Notes under the pieces: generated by a model
Told to the model about the DNA's origin: nothing
What the model saw: only the letters and a program-made list of their open reading frames with translations
Databases searched by the model: none
From: Channa striata
Taxonomy: Eukaryota; Chordata; Actinopteri; Anabantiformes; Channidae
Direction: 5' to 3'
Assembly (NCBI GenBank): GCA_033026295.1
Contig: CM065182.1
Coordinates: 3,472,001-3,536,000 of the forward strand
Length of the DNA: 64,000 nt
Shown: positions 1 through 12,100 of the stretch, one piece after another
Layout of the letters: the number at the start of each line of letters is the position of its first letter
How positions within the stretch are numbered: position 1 is the first letter of the stretch
Program-made: the position numbers and the translations under genes

Positions 1-842
1 AACCACGTAGAATTTGTGCTCAAAGCTCGGCAGATTGTAGGTCTTTGTTAAGTCTACAGTCCCCGTAGATTAGAAGCTACTGAACGCACACAGTCAAACA
101 CCCCGTTGTGTGGCACGATAACCACAACTGTCCGCAGATAACAGCTGATAACAGCTCAGTGAATGGGATGATGACTGGACGCAGCCGTCTTACCAAATGT
201 TGGGATTGGGAGACGATCGTTTCGTACTATGAGCCCTTCACATCAGTCAGTTCCACCTCTTAGAAGTCGGTTCTTCTCATGCCGTACAACAGTCGGGTTC
301 AATAGGTTCTGCACCATATTGTTGTTGGTGTACAACAACCATGGAGCTGTAATCTACTGAGCTCGAAGCACAAAAATCAATGTGGTTTCGGTTCAACGCG
401 AGGTGACCGACTGAAGTATTTTTATGAGCCGATAAGAGCTGATAAGCATTTGACTGACAGACAAAGGGGCTTGAAGACGTTTGCCCAAACTATAAAGTAT
501 TTTATTTAAGAAAAGCGTTGAGTGATTGTTTTAAAATTCCTCTCATGTTCTTATGTGATTTGAACTATAAGAGAACAGAGTTTTTTTTTTTTTTAAGCTA
601 AACCCTTAAGTTGAACACAAGCAACGCAAACGCTGTTGGGCAATGTGGCAGCATCACCTCCGCTTCCACACAACAAGGCGGCAGGTGGCTGCTCGAGCGA
701 CACAGCACTGACTATCAGCACATCTCTGCCAGGCAGATACTGAGAAAATGACTGTTAACCAGCTTATGCTACATTTCCTTGGACGCCATGAATGAGAGAT
801 AAAGATCACTGCAGCTGCTATGTACAACATGCCACAAACACT

Positions 843-855
843 TTCTCTCTCTCTC

Positions 856-907
<52 letters not shown>
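843..907. repeat. compound (CT)n-(CA)n microsatellite
   Basis: An alternating CT tract (843-858) runs into an uninterrupted CA tract (861-907). Open frames across it are low-complexity artefacts. Confidence 0.95.
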
Positions 908-910
<3 letters not shown>

Positions 911-2083
911 AAGTGAGAATGAGTCACTGCTCCACTGCTGCAGCTCTGACCACAGTTGAGCCTTGACATTTTCTGCCTCCGATCTATTTACCAAAGTTCA
1001 TACAGGAAGGACGTATCTCTCACTTTTCCTATCGTGTCATATGAACAGTGATGCCGATCAAAACAAAAAGGGCAAACAAATGGATGTATTTTACGAGTTG
1101 TGTTAAACGAAACCCACAATAGAAACCTGTTTGTTTCCACTTTGAAGCGAGCTTTTAAAAAAATGACAAACCACCCCCTTTTTTCCCCCGTTCGACTTTG
1201 TCTTATTAACAGCAACGGCACCGAGTCTGAGCGACTTTTTACAGGAATTTGATTTGGGATAACATTTTTTTTTCAGCAATGCCACAGTGACACCGCTCTC
1301 AACAATGTGAGGAGGAAAAACACAAACAGATCTTTATTGTCTAGCAAGACACATTGACATTGTTGCCTTTGGGAGACACTACATCACTGGGCTTGTCCTG
1401 GAACAAGTTGTGGTTGCTTATTTATATTGAGCAAAGAGGGAACGGCACATTATTACCAGCTCCAGTTAGCTGGACGACTCTAATTGATTTAATAAATTAA
1501 AAATGCAATAAACCAATGCAGAAATGTGCGTGTGCAATTCCCAATCGAATTCCCGAATCAACTGCTTGCAATTCAGCTTTCCAAACATTTTCTAACTGTG
1601 AGCATTATTCGAAGACGTCTCTTTCATCACGCCCTCGCTGGAGATTTTGTTGCAGTGTTTACGACTCCTGACCAACACAAATACGTTGTGACGTGAACAA
1701 TGTCAGCCCGTGACACGAAAACCAAACTGCTTTGCATCAGTAGTTTTCATTTTGGTACTTTTGGACGCCGTCCAGCGACTGAATGAGGGCTTTTATTTAT
1801 CCGTTCGGAGCTGTCATCTCGTTCACCCGTTCGTTTGACGGCAGAAATCCCTCCAAATTCGAAGAAGTGGAAACTCTGAGCCATTAAATCCCTCACAAAA
1901 AGCTTTTAAGCGTGCTGAACGTGGCATTCGATCCTGCAGAGACAGAGGTAAAAAGGTCACTGGTCTTGGACTGTTTGAACGTGGGGACATGAGCGAGCTG
2001 ATTTATGCCCATGTATTACCCAGAGCCGGGGTTACGGACTCCCACTCTGCAGCTGGAAAAAGCAGCAGCCATGCACTTTGGAT

Positions 2084-2121
2084 AGAGGGATGGATGGAGG
2101 GATGGATGGAGGGATGGATGG
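2084..2121. repeat. short GGATGGAG tandem repeat
   Basis: About four and a half head-to-tail units of an 8-base GGATGGAG motif. Confidence 0.9.
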
Positions 2122-3417
2122 GAATCCGAGAGGCACAGGAATTTGGATCCTGTGTGAACTACTGAATAAAAAAAAAAGAAATATGACATGCTGTCTTATT
2201 TATCCATATGTGGCAAATTATGGCATCTGTTTACAATCTATTTCATTTACTTTGGTGATGCTGGGCCCGGGTTGATTATCATTTTCTGCAGTGTTTGTTG
2301 TCTTCTGCAGTGGGATTTGACTGGCAGTCGGTGACGGCTGTTTGAAGTGAGCGTAGCGTCGACTTTGAAGCTTGGGAGATGAAAGCCGAGCATCCAGATA
2401 TGACTCAAGGATAATCTAGAAATGAATTTTGGCTGCCTGTGAAGGCGACCGACAGGCGACAAACATGTTACTAGTTGTCTTGATTAAATGTTACTTGAGA
2501 TTCAGTGATGCAGGAACATAAAAAAAAAAACAAAAAAAAAAAGGAAGATGGAAACTTCTTCATCAGGAAATAAGTTAAACGTGTTTGTTTAATCACAACA
2601 AGCTGTGGATGCCGGTGAACGACTAAACAATGAGCTGTCGCTTCTCATCCGTCATAAGTCAACTCCTTTTATTTATGCTGTGCACAGTTGTGACTTTAAT
2701 TAATATTATTAAGCGCTGTTTCCCATCATAGCTGCATTCATTTGAACTCGAAAACATTAAATGCATCAAATTGCATTAAAAACCGCAGTGCCGTCAGGAG
2801 AAAATGTTGTGAAGCCAGCCAGCGTTGAATCACTCTCAGAGTTTGTAAAAGTCAGTATGAAGCTCCCTGCAGGTGAAGGTTAAATGACGGGTCAGCTATG
2901 ACAGGAGAAATACATATTCAACATAGCTTAAAAAATGTTCAAGTTCTCCTGGCAGGTGATAAAATGCGCTTGGCTTCAACCTTTCTCTCTAAGTTAATCT
3001 CATAAATTAAACGATTTAGCATGTTAATCCTCTCCCATAAAGACTTAACCACATGGTGCCTCTTTGACAGTCGTTTCTGTGGAGAATATTTTGTTGCAGT
3101 TAAAACTTAAAAAGTAAAAAATAAATAAATAAATAAATTAAACAAATAACCTAAAAAGGAAAATTCACATAAAACCAAATAAAAGAAAAAAAGTCCTGCA
3201 ATACTGAATGAAAGGCTGTTCTGTATGTGGAGGAAACATTACATTTCAGTGAGTCATTACATCAACTGAGGTAGCGAGTCTAAATGTTACTGAACTGACT
3301 TTTGTCTCTCATTTCAAGAACTGAAGCTTTTTATCATCTCCGAACAAACAGATGCCCCTTTTCAACAAAACACGGCTCAGTAACATCACACATCCAGGAG
3401 GTGATTATTGCACTTTC

Positions 3418-3475
3418 TCCCTGCTACTGTAAATAATGTAGCAGGGAGACACTGCTACAGTAAATAATATAGCAG
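3418..3475. repeat. tandem pair of hairpin-forming inverted repeats
   Basis: The first unit has a perfect 10-bp arm, TCCCTGCTAC (3418-3427), a 10-base spacer, and the exact reverse complement GTAGCAGGGA (3438-3447). A second, diverged copy follows at 3452-3475 with arms CTGCTA/TAGCAG around a nearly identical AT-rich loop. It looks like a local tandem duplication of a small palindrome. No function is implied by the sequence alone. Confidence 0.85.
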
Positions 3476-6400
3476 GATGTGCAACTGATTCTAACTCGAA
3501 CAAAGAAGAGACACCATGTTGTGCCAGTTCCGGCTCCTTGTAGCTTTTAGAAATGAACAAAGGTTCTTCTGTTTATAGTTCAGAAACTTTCGAATGTATC
3601 TGTGGAAAATAAAACAAACAGGAAACAAAAACTTTACCCTTTTATGCTTTTAATTATTGCATTTGTATTTGCTTTTATTGTAATAATTATTTAAATGTAT
3701 TGGTATTTATTTGTTTATTTTCCAGTGGTTAGTCATGTTTTTATTCCATTTTGTTTTAAGTTTGTGAGGCATTTTGAATTGTTTTGAGTGTCTTCATTGT
3801 GCTTTACAAATAATTTATGACACATTCTTTCACGAAGCAAAAATAAAACAGGAAACATTTTATTGTTAAAAAAGTATCAAAAATCAACAAACAAACAAGA
3901 ATGACTGAACACATCATTAAATGCTGTTTTGACTGTAAACATTTAAATGTTTGCATTTTAGTCTTGACCAAAAAAATCCACGAGAAGAATAGAAGGTGAA
4001 GAATTACATTTAAAATGTTGCTGAAACATGTCACATAAACTGTGGATTTATTTCAAATTCCATTCTTAAAACAGACAGAGGTTGTCTGCAGCTGCACCAC
4101 AGCACATTAATCTCTCTGAAATCCCCAGAAGTTTATGGATTCAGATGATTATCAACACTGACCTCTACTGGCAAAACCAACAACCATTTCTGTCAGCTTC
4201 AGCTTCTTTTTTTCTTTCTTTCATTCTCCAGTTCAAAAAACTTTACATTTTTTTCTGATGGTTTATGTAAAATTTACTGTCCAAAAAAGACAAATGTTTG
4301 TTTTGTGGCTTATTATATTTTCTTATCTGCTCTAAACATGTCCTCCTCTTGTTTTCATAACAGGGGATTTCTCTTATAACAGGTAGGGAAACTTATTAGT
4401 CCGTGGTGAGAGTTTTCATTTTCAGTCATTTTTATTCTGGTATATGATCAAAGGAAATGTGGTGATATTTAAATAAAGGGCACCTACTGGTGTAATATGA
4501 CAGAAAATAATATTTCAGAAGTGATCACATATCAAATTAGTAGCAAAGAAAACAGTCAAAAATGAAACTATCTGAAAGAGGCTTTGTTGAGGTGTGTAGT
4601 TGTGAGCTTTTTTTGCTGCCAGGCGTTCACTTTGCAGAGGAAGCACCTTAGGGTTTTGGCAGCGTTCCCTAAACTCAACCACACCGCAGTGTTTCTGCGA
4701 AATCCTGCACACCAAATTATACAAAACTGCAAAAAAAACATTTCAGAGCCGAGCTCGGCATTCGCAACCGGGACGGTGAAAAGATCAAGTGATGTGAAAA
4801 AATGGTGCCTCTTAAATTATATATTGATATTTTTAATGATGTAAGTTTTGAATGTGGCATAATTTGACGGGGTAATAGGCTGATATTTTCATAAAACAAT
4901 CACCTCCTGATTCAACGAGGATTATTTTAGTGTCCTTTATGACAGTTACTTAAATCTTCGCATCAGCTATTTCAGGTTACAGTTAACAAACACACTCTGC
5001 CATTAATACATTTACATTCAGTAAAAATAAAAGTCTAATATGCACTTTTTTAAAAACGTACCCGTGGAAGTATTTATTTTGATGCAAGTGAAACTTTAAT
5101 ACATGATCAATATATACACATGTAAAAACTTTTTGAATTATTTATTGAATCATAGAACAATAAAAAGTAACAGATTCCAAGGAAAAGTTCCACATTCAAA
5201 AATAGAAGGACATGAGTTTTATCAGCAAGTCTTACTACTTATGCATCAGAATAACTTCTTTTCAATTTCAATTTATACATTTGGATTTTTTTATTACTGG
5301 TACATGAGCATCTCAGCAGTATTTTTATGTAGTTGGCGGAGTAGTTAACTTAATAAATAATAATAATATATAACCATTCCAGAATGTTCGGCCATAAAAA
5401 TGTATTAGGAGAGATAGTAACTTAAAATATAATGAACAACCAGCAGTGAAGCTTTCGACTTTTACTAAGTAACAGGCACATTACATAGAAATAAACTGTT
5501 ACCTGCAATGTAAAATCATATTTTGAAAAATGTTTGTTATTTAATCAGACCTTGAAGCACTGTAGGGAGAAAAATGTCCTTTCACTCATATCTTATAACT
5601 CTTCATGTTAATAGATTATTATGACTGATGCAGCAGCATTTTTTAAGCAATTTTGTTGGTTACGTCAGAGCTAATTAAGTGAAGTGGTTATTTATTAATT
5701 AGCTGATTATTTTTATGAATAATCATTTGCTTTGTAAAATAAAGAGAAAACTAAATATTGTTAAAACAACCAAATTAATTTACAATGCTTGTTTTATCCA
5801 AACATTAGCTGTGTAACTTAAATTAGTAAAATGTCACAAGAAGCATCAAATCATGACATATTTAAACATGGGGCCATTAAAATGCTGATATGATATTTGT
5901 ATGAAAAATTACCTAATCAAGCTAAATAGCTAACAAGTCTTATAATAACACATTTTTAGCTGTAGGATACTGGTATTTACTGTTTGTGATATTTTTTTAA
6001 ATAATTAAGCATCAACTTGTTTTGTTCACAAAAATATGTGAAGTTACTAAAACTGTCAAATAAGCACACTGTAGAAAACATATATTTTGAATTGCCCAAA
6101 AGTTTTGAAGATTTAAATGTAGTAAAATATTGCAACAATACAGGTACCTCAAATTTGTAGTTAGTATAGAGGTGAAGCAAATGTACTCCTGCATTCCAGA
6201 ACCATGAGAAACTAGTGAATGTGAAGTCAAAAATCGTTTGGTTATGAAATGTGGGAAGATTAGAATACTTTTGAGTAAATTACACGCGATAGTAATAAAC
6301 AGCCATCACAAGTATTAGTCAAAGGTTAAGTCAAAAAAGGAAATGAGTAAAGTACCAAAGGTGTTTTGTATTAGTCACAAACTGAACCAGATTCGTCATT

Positions 6401-7029
6401 TACAGCAAAGGTCAACATCCTCTTTCCTGCTCAGTGCAGGTGTGATGTAACAGCCCAGCTGCCGCCTCTGTGAGTTGCACGGTGGGATGGAATTTGCTGT
6501 GAAGCTGCACAGATCTGATCTCAGGTGTCGTCAGTTTCCTCTGCCCGTGCGCACTGCGCATGCGTCGAGGGCGCGCGCACGCAGCCCACACCGGAGAGAT
6601 GCCGCAGAGCGAGAGGTTTCACACTTTTCCATTTCCGTTTCCGACTCATGACTTGTGGTAGAGGATGAAGGGATGAAAATCTCACAACTGCTGTTATTAG
6701 ATATTTATGTAAATGCGTATACAATTGTATTTTAACATGCGTGTTTGCAGCCTGTCCTGTAAAAAAAGAAAGATTACGCTCACGTCTACTTTCATTGTTC
6801 ATCGTTGCTTAGCTGAACAACTATTAAAAATCGCCTAGTATTTAAAAAATAGATTTTATATTGATTCGTTTTTTTCAGTTTATAGGATAATAATTGACAA
6901 GGGTCAAATATTTGTTAAACTTAATTTAAAAAAAAAAAAACGTCCGCAAAGCCGAGACCGGGTTTGAACCATCTCTCAGTGGGACTAAATGTTGGCTCTT
7001 CGGCGGTGGCACCGCTGCCTGCGTCACAA

Positions 7030-7049
7030 GTCACGTACGCGTACGTGAC
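7030..7049. promoter_or_regulatory. perfect 20-bp palindrome in the vdac1 promoter
   Basis: GTCACGTACGCGTACGTGAC equals its own reverse complement over all 20 bases. Each half holds an ACGTG(A) core, which fits bHLH/HIF-type RCGTG sites or bZIP-type half sites. It lies about 80 bp upstream of the likely exon 1 donor. Confidence 0.8.
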
Positions 7050-7127
7050 GGCGCGCCACCTCCCTCCTCTCTCCGCCCTTTGTGCAGTTGACAGGCTGCT
7101 TCTCGGTCAGGACTGGGACACACGGAG
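7050..7127 (+). other. vdac1: probable non-coding exon 1 of vdac1 (5' UTR)
   Basis: The sequence ends at GGAG|GTACGT (donor at 7128), which fits the donor consensus well. The first coding exon begins at an acceptor only 3 bases before the ATG, so a separate non-coding 5' exon is required, as in mammalian VDAC1. The left boundary is arbitrary because the transcription start is unknown. A weaker alternative donor, TCAG|GTAGCA, lies near 7380. Confidence 0.5.
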
Positions 7128-7891
7128 GTACGTTATCGGGCTTTTGCTCAAATCCAGTGGGGGGGGGACGTTTCTTTCAGCGCACGGCTCTGTCCTCGTG
7201 TCGGCCGGCGGAGTGAGACCCCCGGAACTGTCAGTGTCACCCATCGCTCTTTAGCCGGAGCGGGATGCAGCACGACGTGCAGCGGGGATGCTAGGCCCGC
7301 TGCCTCGACGAGCCACCTGCCGTTAGCTCGGTGGCTAATGTCCTGCGGCGCGGTCATTTGTCGGTGGTCAGCTGTCAGTCAGGTAGCAGATTATAAAGAA
7401 GCTTAGCCGGCTCCCAGCTTTACCCCCGTCGCAGGCTTCTCGTCTGTCAGCCGGCTGCGAGGCTAACAAGTTGCCCTTTGCCACTCTTGATAACTAGCTA
7501 GCGTAAATGCTAACGCGTTAGCAGACGAGGGCAGAGGGGATTCTGCTTCATCAACTCTCTGGGTCAGGTCATCACAGCTGACTCCACTGTAGGGGAAATA
7601 AAATGAGACGAAGCAGGTCAAGGGTTATCTGGGTCTCCTTGTTTAATTTTCACGAATCTGACTACTGCCAAGGTGGTGCTGAAGGGCAGAGACCCCAGCC
7701 TTAGCTGGATGCTAAGTGTGTCATTTTATGAATGGTCGTCGTTACGTTAGGTGATCGCTTCCCTCGCTCAGACTTGTTTAAGACATAGTCCTCATCAGGC
7801 TAATGTCACATTTACCCGAAAGACACGTAAGAAACGTGTGTTGGATGTGTGAAACTGCTGGGCTCAGAGTGACTGGCTCACTTGGCAAGCT

Positions 7892-7912
7892 CTGTGTGTG
7901 TGTGTGTGTGTG
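7892..7912. repeat. (TG)n microsatellite in vdac1 intron 1
   Basis: Uninterrupted TG run. The rest of intron 1 (7128-9085) shows nothing I can identify. Confidence 0.9.
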
Positions 7913-9088
7913 TTTTCACAAGCTTTGCAGATGAGTGACATCTGTCTGCTTTGTGCTGCCCTGTGACCACAGTATGACCCATGATGACAGAGTTTTGGGG
8001 GCTGTTTAATATCCACGATGAGTCAAGAAGAGCAGCGACTGATGAGCGGATATTTCTGGTCACAGAGGATGTTGCAGTGTTTGGAGGAAAACCACACGTC
8101 TGAGAAGAAAGTGATGAATGGAGTATGTTACGTGTGAACGTAGTGAGCCGGTGGTCTCAAAATTGGGCAGTTTTCTCTGTTTCCCGGTCGGAGAAAAATT
8201 GCCCAGTTGTCACATTGCTGGTAACAGAAACCACATGTTGCACTAGTGGAGAACCGTGTTTCTTCATTTTTCCTAAAGTGTGTGCCCTGAGGTTACCGCT
8301 CACCTGCCTAACTGCTCAAATTCCTGTTTTATCAACAGGCACATGTATGTTATCATCAGGCCTGCGTAACAACTGTCTCCTGATAACTTTTGTGCTATTG
8401 AAAAATGGAACCCGCTTCGATGCTAATGATGAAATATATACATGTGTTTCACAACGGGCTGCTGTGGAAAATGAAAACAAAGGGGGGCACACATACATGA
8501 GGACAGCGAGTCTAGACTGTTAGCAAAGGGCCTGCTTTGTGCTTCAGGCTGTGGCCTTGTAAGACTCGGCTATTTTTTTATTTTGAAACATCGGCTTTAA
8601 CTTAGTAAAATTTCTACAGTGTCTAATACTTTTTTTTTCTTAAAATGAAAAATTATTTGAAACAGAATGAGCATTAAAAAAATGGAACTGTTAAAGCACC
8701 GATGATGTGCTAGAAAAGATTTAAATTTTAAGCTTGTCCAAATTCAAGAAGCTAATGCCAGAGGGGACTGTCTGTGAGGTCAGGTGTGAAGGAATGTCCA
8801 CGTACAAGTGAGAGTGACCTTGTTTCTGTGTGTAGCTCATGTAAGCCAATAACTTTATCAGATGTGTACCTTTCCTGTCCATTTGCGACCTCTAGTTGCC
8901 ATGTCTGACTGCTCGTGCACATCACCTCTGATCCGTCAGTCTGCTCCTCTGCCACAGTGTGTGCCTCCCTGGCCTGTCTTACTGTGCCTGGCCTGTGACA
9001 CAGAGCGAGACCGAGGGGATGTTACTTCTAATGCTTTCTGCCTTGTTCTGAGCCACAACCTTGATCATCCACATTTGTTTTACAGATA

Positions 9089-9155
9089 ATGGCTGTACCT
9101 CCTACTTACGCCGATCTTGGAAAATCTGCCAGGGATGTTTTCACCAAAGGATATG
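9089..9155 (+). CDS. vdac1: vdac1 coding exon 1 (exon 2)
   Basis: Encodes residues 1-22 plus the first base of Gly23: the pore-lining N-terminal helix and the start of the Gly-rich hinge. The acceptor ends at 9085, and the donor is TATG|GTAAG at 9156. The start codon is the first ATG after the acceptor and gives the invariant MAVPP start. Confidence 0.96.
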
Positions 9156-12100
9156 GTAAGCCCCAAGAAACCAGGAAGGTTTATATGTAAAGTGTTTACC
9201 ACAATAAAATACTGGGAGGCATGAGAGGTAACTTTCTAGTCGAGCAAAATACATTTTCAGAAAGCAGCTAAACTGTATAAAATACACTGTGAAACACCTA
9301 ATTAAATAAAGATTCATTGGTACTAACATACAGGTGCAGGAAGCCTATTTTTCACACAAAGCACAGCATGAACTTGAACAGCAGGCTTTTTTCTACAAGG
9401 ACCGTACGAGCAACTTCCAGTCAAGTAGCAATCGCCCGAGGAAATTGTGATGTTGAGAATGCAACAAATTCTGTGTGACTGTGCCATTGTGCCAGACGCA
9501 CCAGGGACATTGAGGAAATCTTGCTAGCACCTGATGTGACTTTCAATAAGTGAGACCTGGGCGCAAGGGGAAATGAGCCCACTTACAACACGAAGAAAAA
9601 AAATCAGATTCCCAGGATATTGTTTGATTGTTGGTGTCGGGGAGCCGCATGTGTCAGGCTGTCAGGACTTTCATAAGACATTGGTTTTCATTGCTCAGTA
9701 CGGTAATTCCCTTGTGCTAAAAAGGCCGTAAACTTTCTCTGCATCTAATATAGTGGTGGAGCACTAACAAGAAGTCACAGACTTAAAAGCCTCTTTACTT
9801 TAAAACACCTTGAAAAGGTCTTAAATGAAGTTCTAAAAGACAAGGCCCATCATTGTGATGCTTAAAGAATCCAGGTTGTCTAAGTGAGAGTGGTTAGTGG
9901 TGACTTGACTGTAGAAACAACAAAGTGATGGCGTTTGTTGTTTGGAAGACAGAATGTGTGTGAGCTACTTGAGCTCTCTTAACAAGAGGGTTCTTTACGC
10001 TCTTATTCTTTGTCACTGCCGTTTATTGCAAGAAACGGCACAAAACCTGGCGACATAGCACATTTTCTTACAAAGGTTGCAGTGAAATACTCCTTTCAAG
10101 ACACAACATTCAGAAAAAAAGTCTGTGGAATACTCAAAAAGCCACGATCCACTTGCACCATTTCATTCTTTAAACATGCAGCCATATTTTAGCTTCTGCA
10201 GAATTTTTATACAGTTCTCTAATTTCTAACTGAAATGTTTAATATAATTGATTGCTCTTTTTAATAAAAGAAATGTCAGCATTAATAGTAAAATCATTAT
10301 TTAAAGTGATACTAGACCGATGCCTGACCTTTGAGTTTCTGAAGAAATCCTCCTACTTAACTTAATAAGTCTTACTGTGTTGTTTTTATGACACCCAATG
10401 TTTGATAAGCATTTGTATTCATCAGTCAGAACTTATGAAAGAATGCCTTGTTGCAGCTGATAGGAATCAGACTTTTACGTCAGCATGTGAATGCATCATC
10501 ATAAAGCAGTACTTTATTTTATCATCATTTAAACTCAAAGTTATGTGCATTCCTTAGTCCTTTTCTTTTTCTCGGCTGCATAGTCGGGTTAGAGTTTCTC
10601 ATTTAGGATCATTTGGCTTTTATATCCTTTGCCAGTCGCGGAGAATATTCACAGGTACATTCCTTTTTACACTGGAAGAAGGAATATAGGATCTTTATTT
10701 CAAGACTTAATGTAACACTTAATGCTAAGTATAAGTCCATATTGAATGGAATATTAAATCAAAGCAGTAAAGGCCAGTTCTTTATGGCTTGCGGAGAGAG
10801 TGGACATCTTTGGGGTGTGTTTTGTGAATCATACCTTGTAAATTTCTTGGAAATTTCTGTAGTTGTGCAACACAATGATTCAAATGTATTATGAAGATTA
10901 AATGTCTATCAGTAACTGTATGTCATCGTTGTAAGTAATGAAACTGGAACTTTATTACTTTATTACAGCTGAACTACAAAGTTTTAAAACAGTAAAGTAG
11001 TGAAATGGCTTGTGTTGAACAGCTGGGGGAAGCTGCAGGCTTGGATGTACAGAGTCATCTTATGGGTCAAGCACTGCATGTCTGTGCGGGGACTTAACCC
11101 GTCCTTTCTACCGTCTCTCACTTACACAACGCTCAGGAAATATGGGTAATCAGACAGTGACAGGTACATGATTGGAGATTTGATCGAGCTGATATGAGTG
11201 AGGAATTGTATCAAGCTTGAACATACATGAACAGATGAATTTCGGGATCATGTCATGTGTGGTTTGGTTTTTTATTGGCTAGCTGATTTTGAGTAAGACT
11301 AGGTTTGGGGCCTTGGGCTTGCAGCAGGGTGGTTTAAAGCAGCCTCCCAACTGTCGTTTATATCTGATAGCACAAATGTTTCCAGGGAATCAGGAAAGTG
11401 GGTGTGTCAATTACTGACTCGATTTAATGAACAGTATATCCAATGGGTTTGATAAACTGTTTCAGTTTTCACTTCAATAATGACACGCCTCATCCAGACA
11501 TCTCTTTCATTTTATTAAATGTTGTTTCAGGCTTCGGGCTCATCAAGCTGGACTTGAAAACAAAGTCTGAAAGTGGACTGGTAAGTCATTGCCAGTCATT
11601 ATCAGATTAAGAAAGCTGGCGGTCCAGGCCGCGGCCATCCTATCATAGCTTAACAGGCTCCTGGCTGGTAATGAACAGGCAGGTTATCTGATCTCCTGAA
11701 CGGTGCCAGGACGCATTGACTCCTGCTGCCTGACTGATGTGGATTAAGAAGAGTTTAAGAAAATGTTTCAAATCCAATTACAGAATGTCTTAGTTTACTT
11801 TAGAGTGTAAGAGTACAACTGTATGGGAACCTTTGCTCCGTAGTTTACAAAATTTCTCTAATGTATTTAGTACAAGATGTTAACAGCAAGGATTTTACCA
11901 CGATAATGTACCTTGTTAATTAACCTATCTGCATACCCTGACACACATTTTGTCATCTGCAGGAGTTCACCAGCACAGGCTCTGCCAACACAGAGACCAG
12001 CAAGGTTGCTGGTTCCCTGGAGACCAAGTACAAGTGGGCAGAGCACGGACTGACCTTCACGGAGAAGTGGAATACCGACAACACTCTGGGGACCGAGATC

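Larger units (their letters stand above)
1..6530. other. intergenic DNA upstream of vdac1, no gene recognised
   Basis: AT-leaning sequence with stop codons in all frames. No exon with flanking splice sites and recognisable protein similarity was seen on either strand. In mammals TCF7 lies upstream of VDAC1 in divergent orientation, but no TCF7-like coding exon is visible here, so it either starts beyond the left edge or is elsewhere. The stretch contains a CT/CA microsatellite, a short GGATGGAG tandem and a pair of hairpins, listed separately. Confidence 0.6.
6531..7560 (+). promoter_or_regulatory. vdac1: CpG-rich promoter region of vdac1
   Basis: CpG density rises sharply against the AT-rich flanks, in two patches: about 6540-6610 and about 6950-7560. 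The first patch holds TGCGCATGCGT (6555-6565), close to the NRF1 consensus, a factor reported to act on mammalian VDAC1. The second holds a perfect 20-bp palindrome (7030-7049) containing ACGTG cores on both strands, followed by GC-rich sequence and a strong splice donor. No TATA box is evident, as expected for a housekeeping CpG promoter. The transcription start cannot be fixed from sequence alone. Confidence 0.7.

Noticed and set aside
8125..8523. 132-codon frame on the + strand
   Set aside because: Lies inside vdac1 intron 1 and has no recognisable product.
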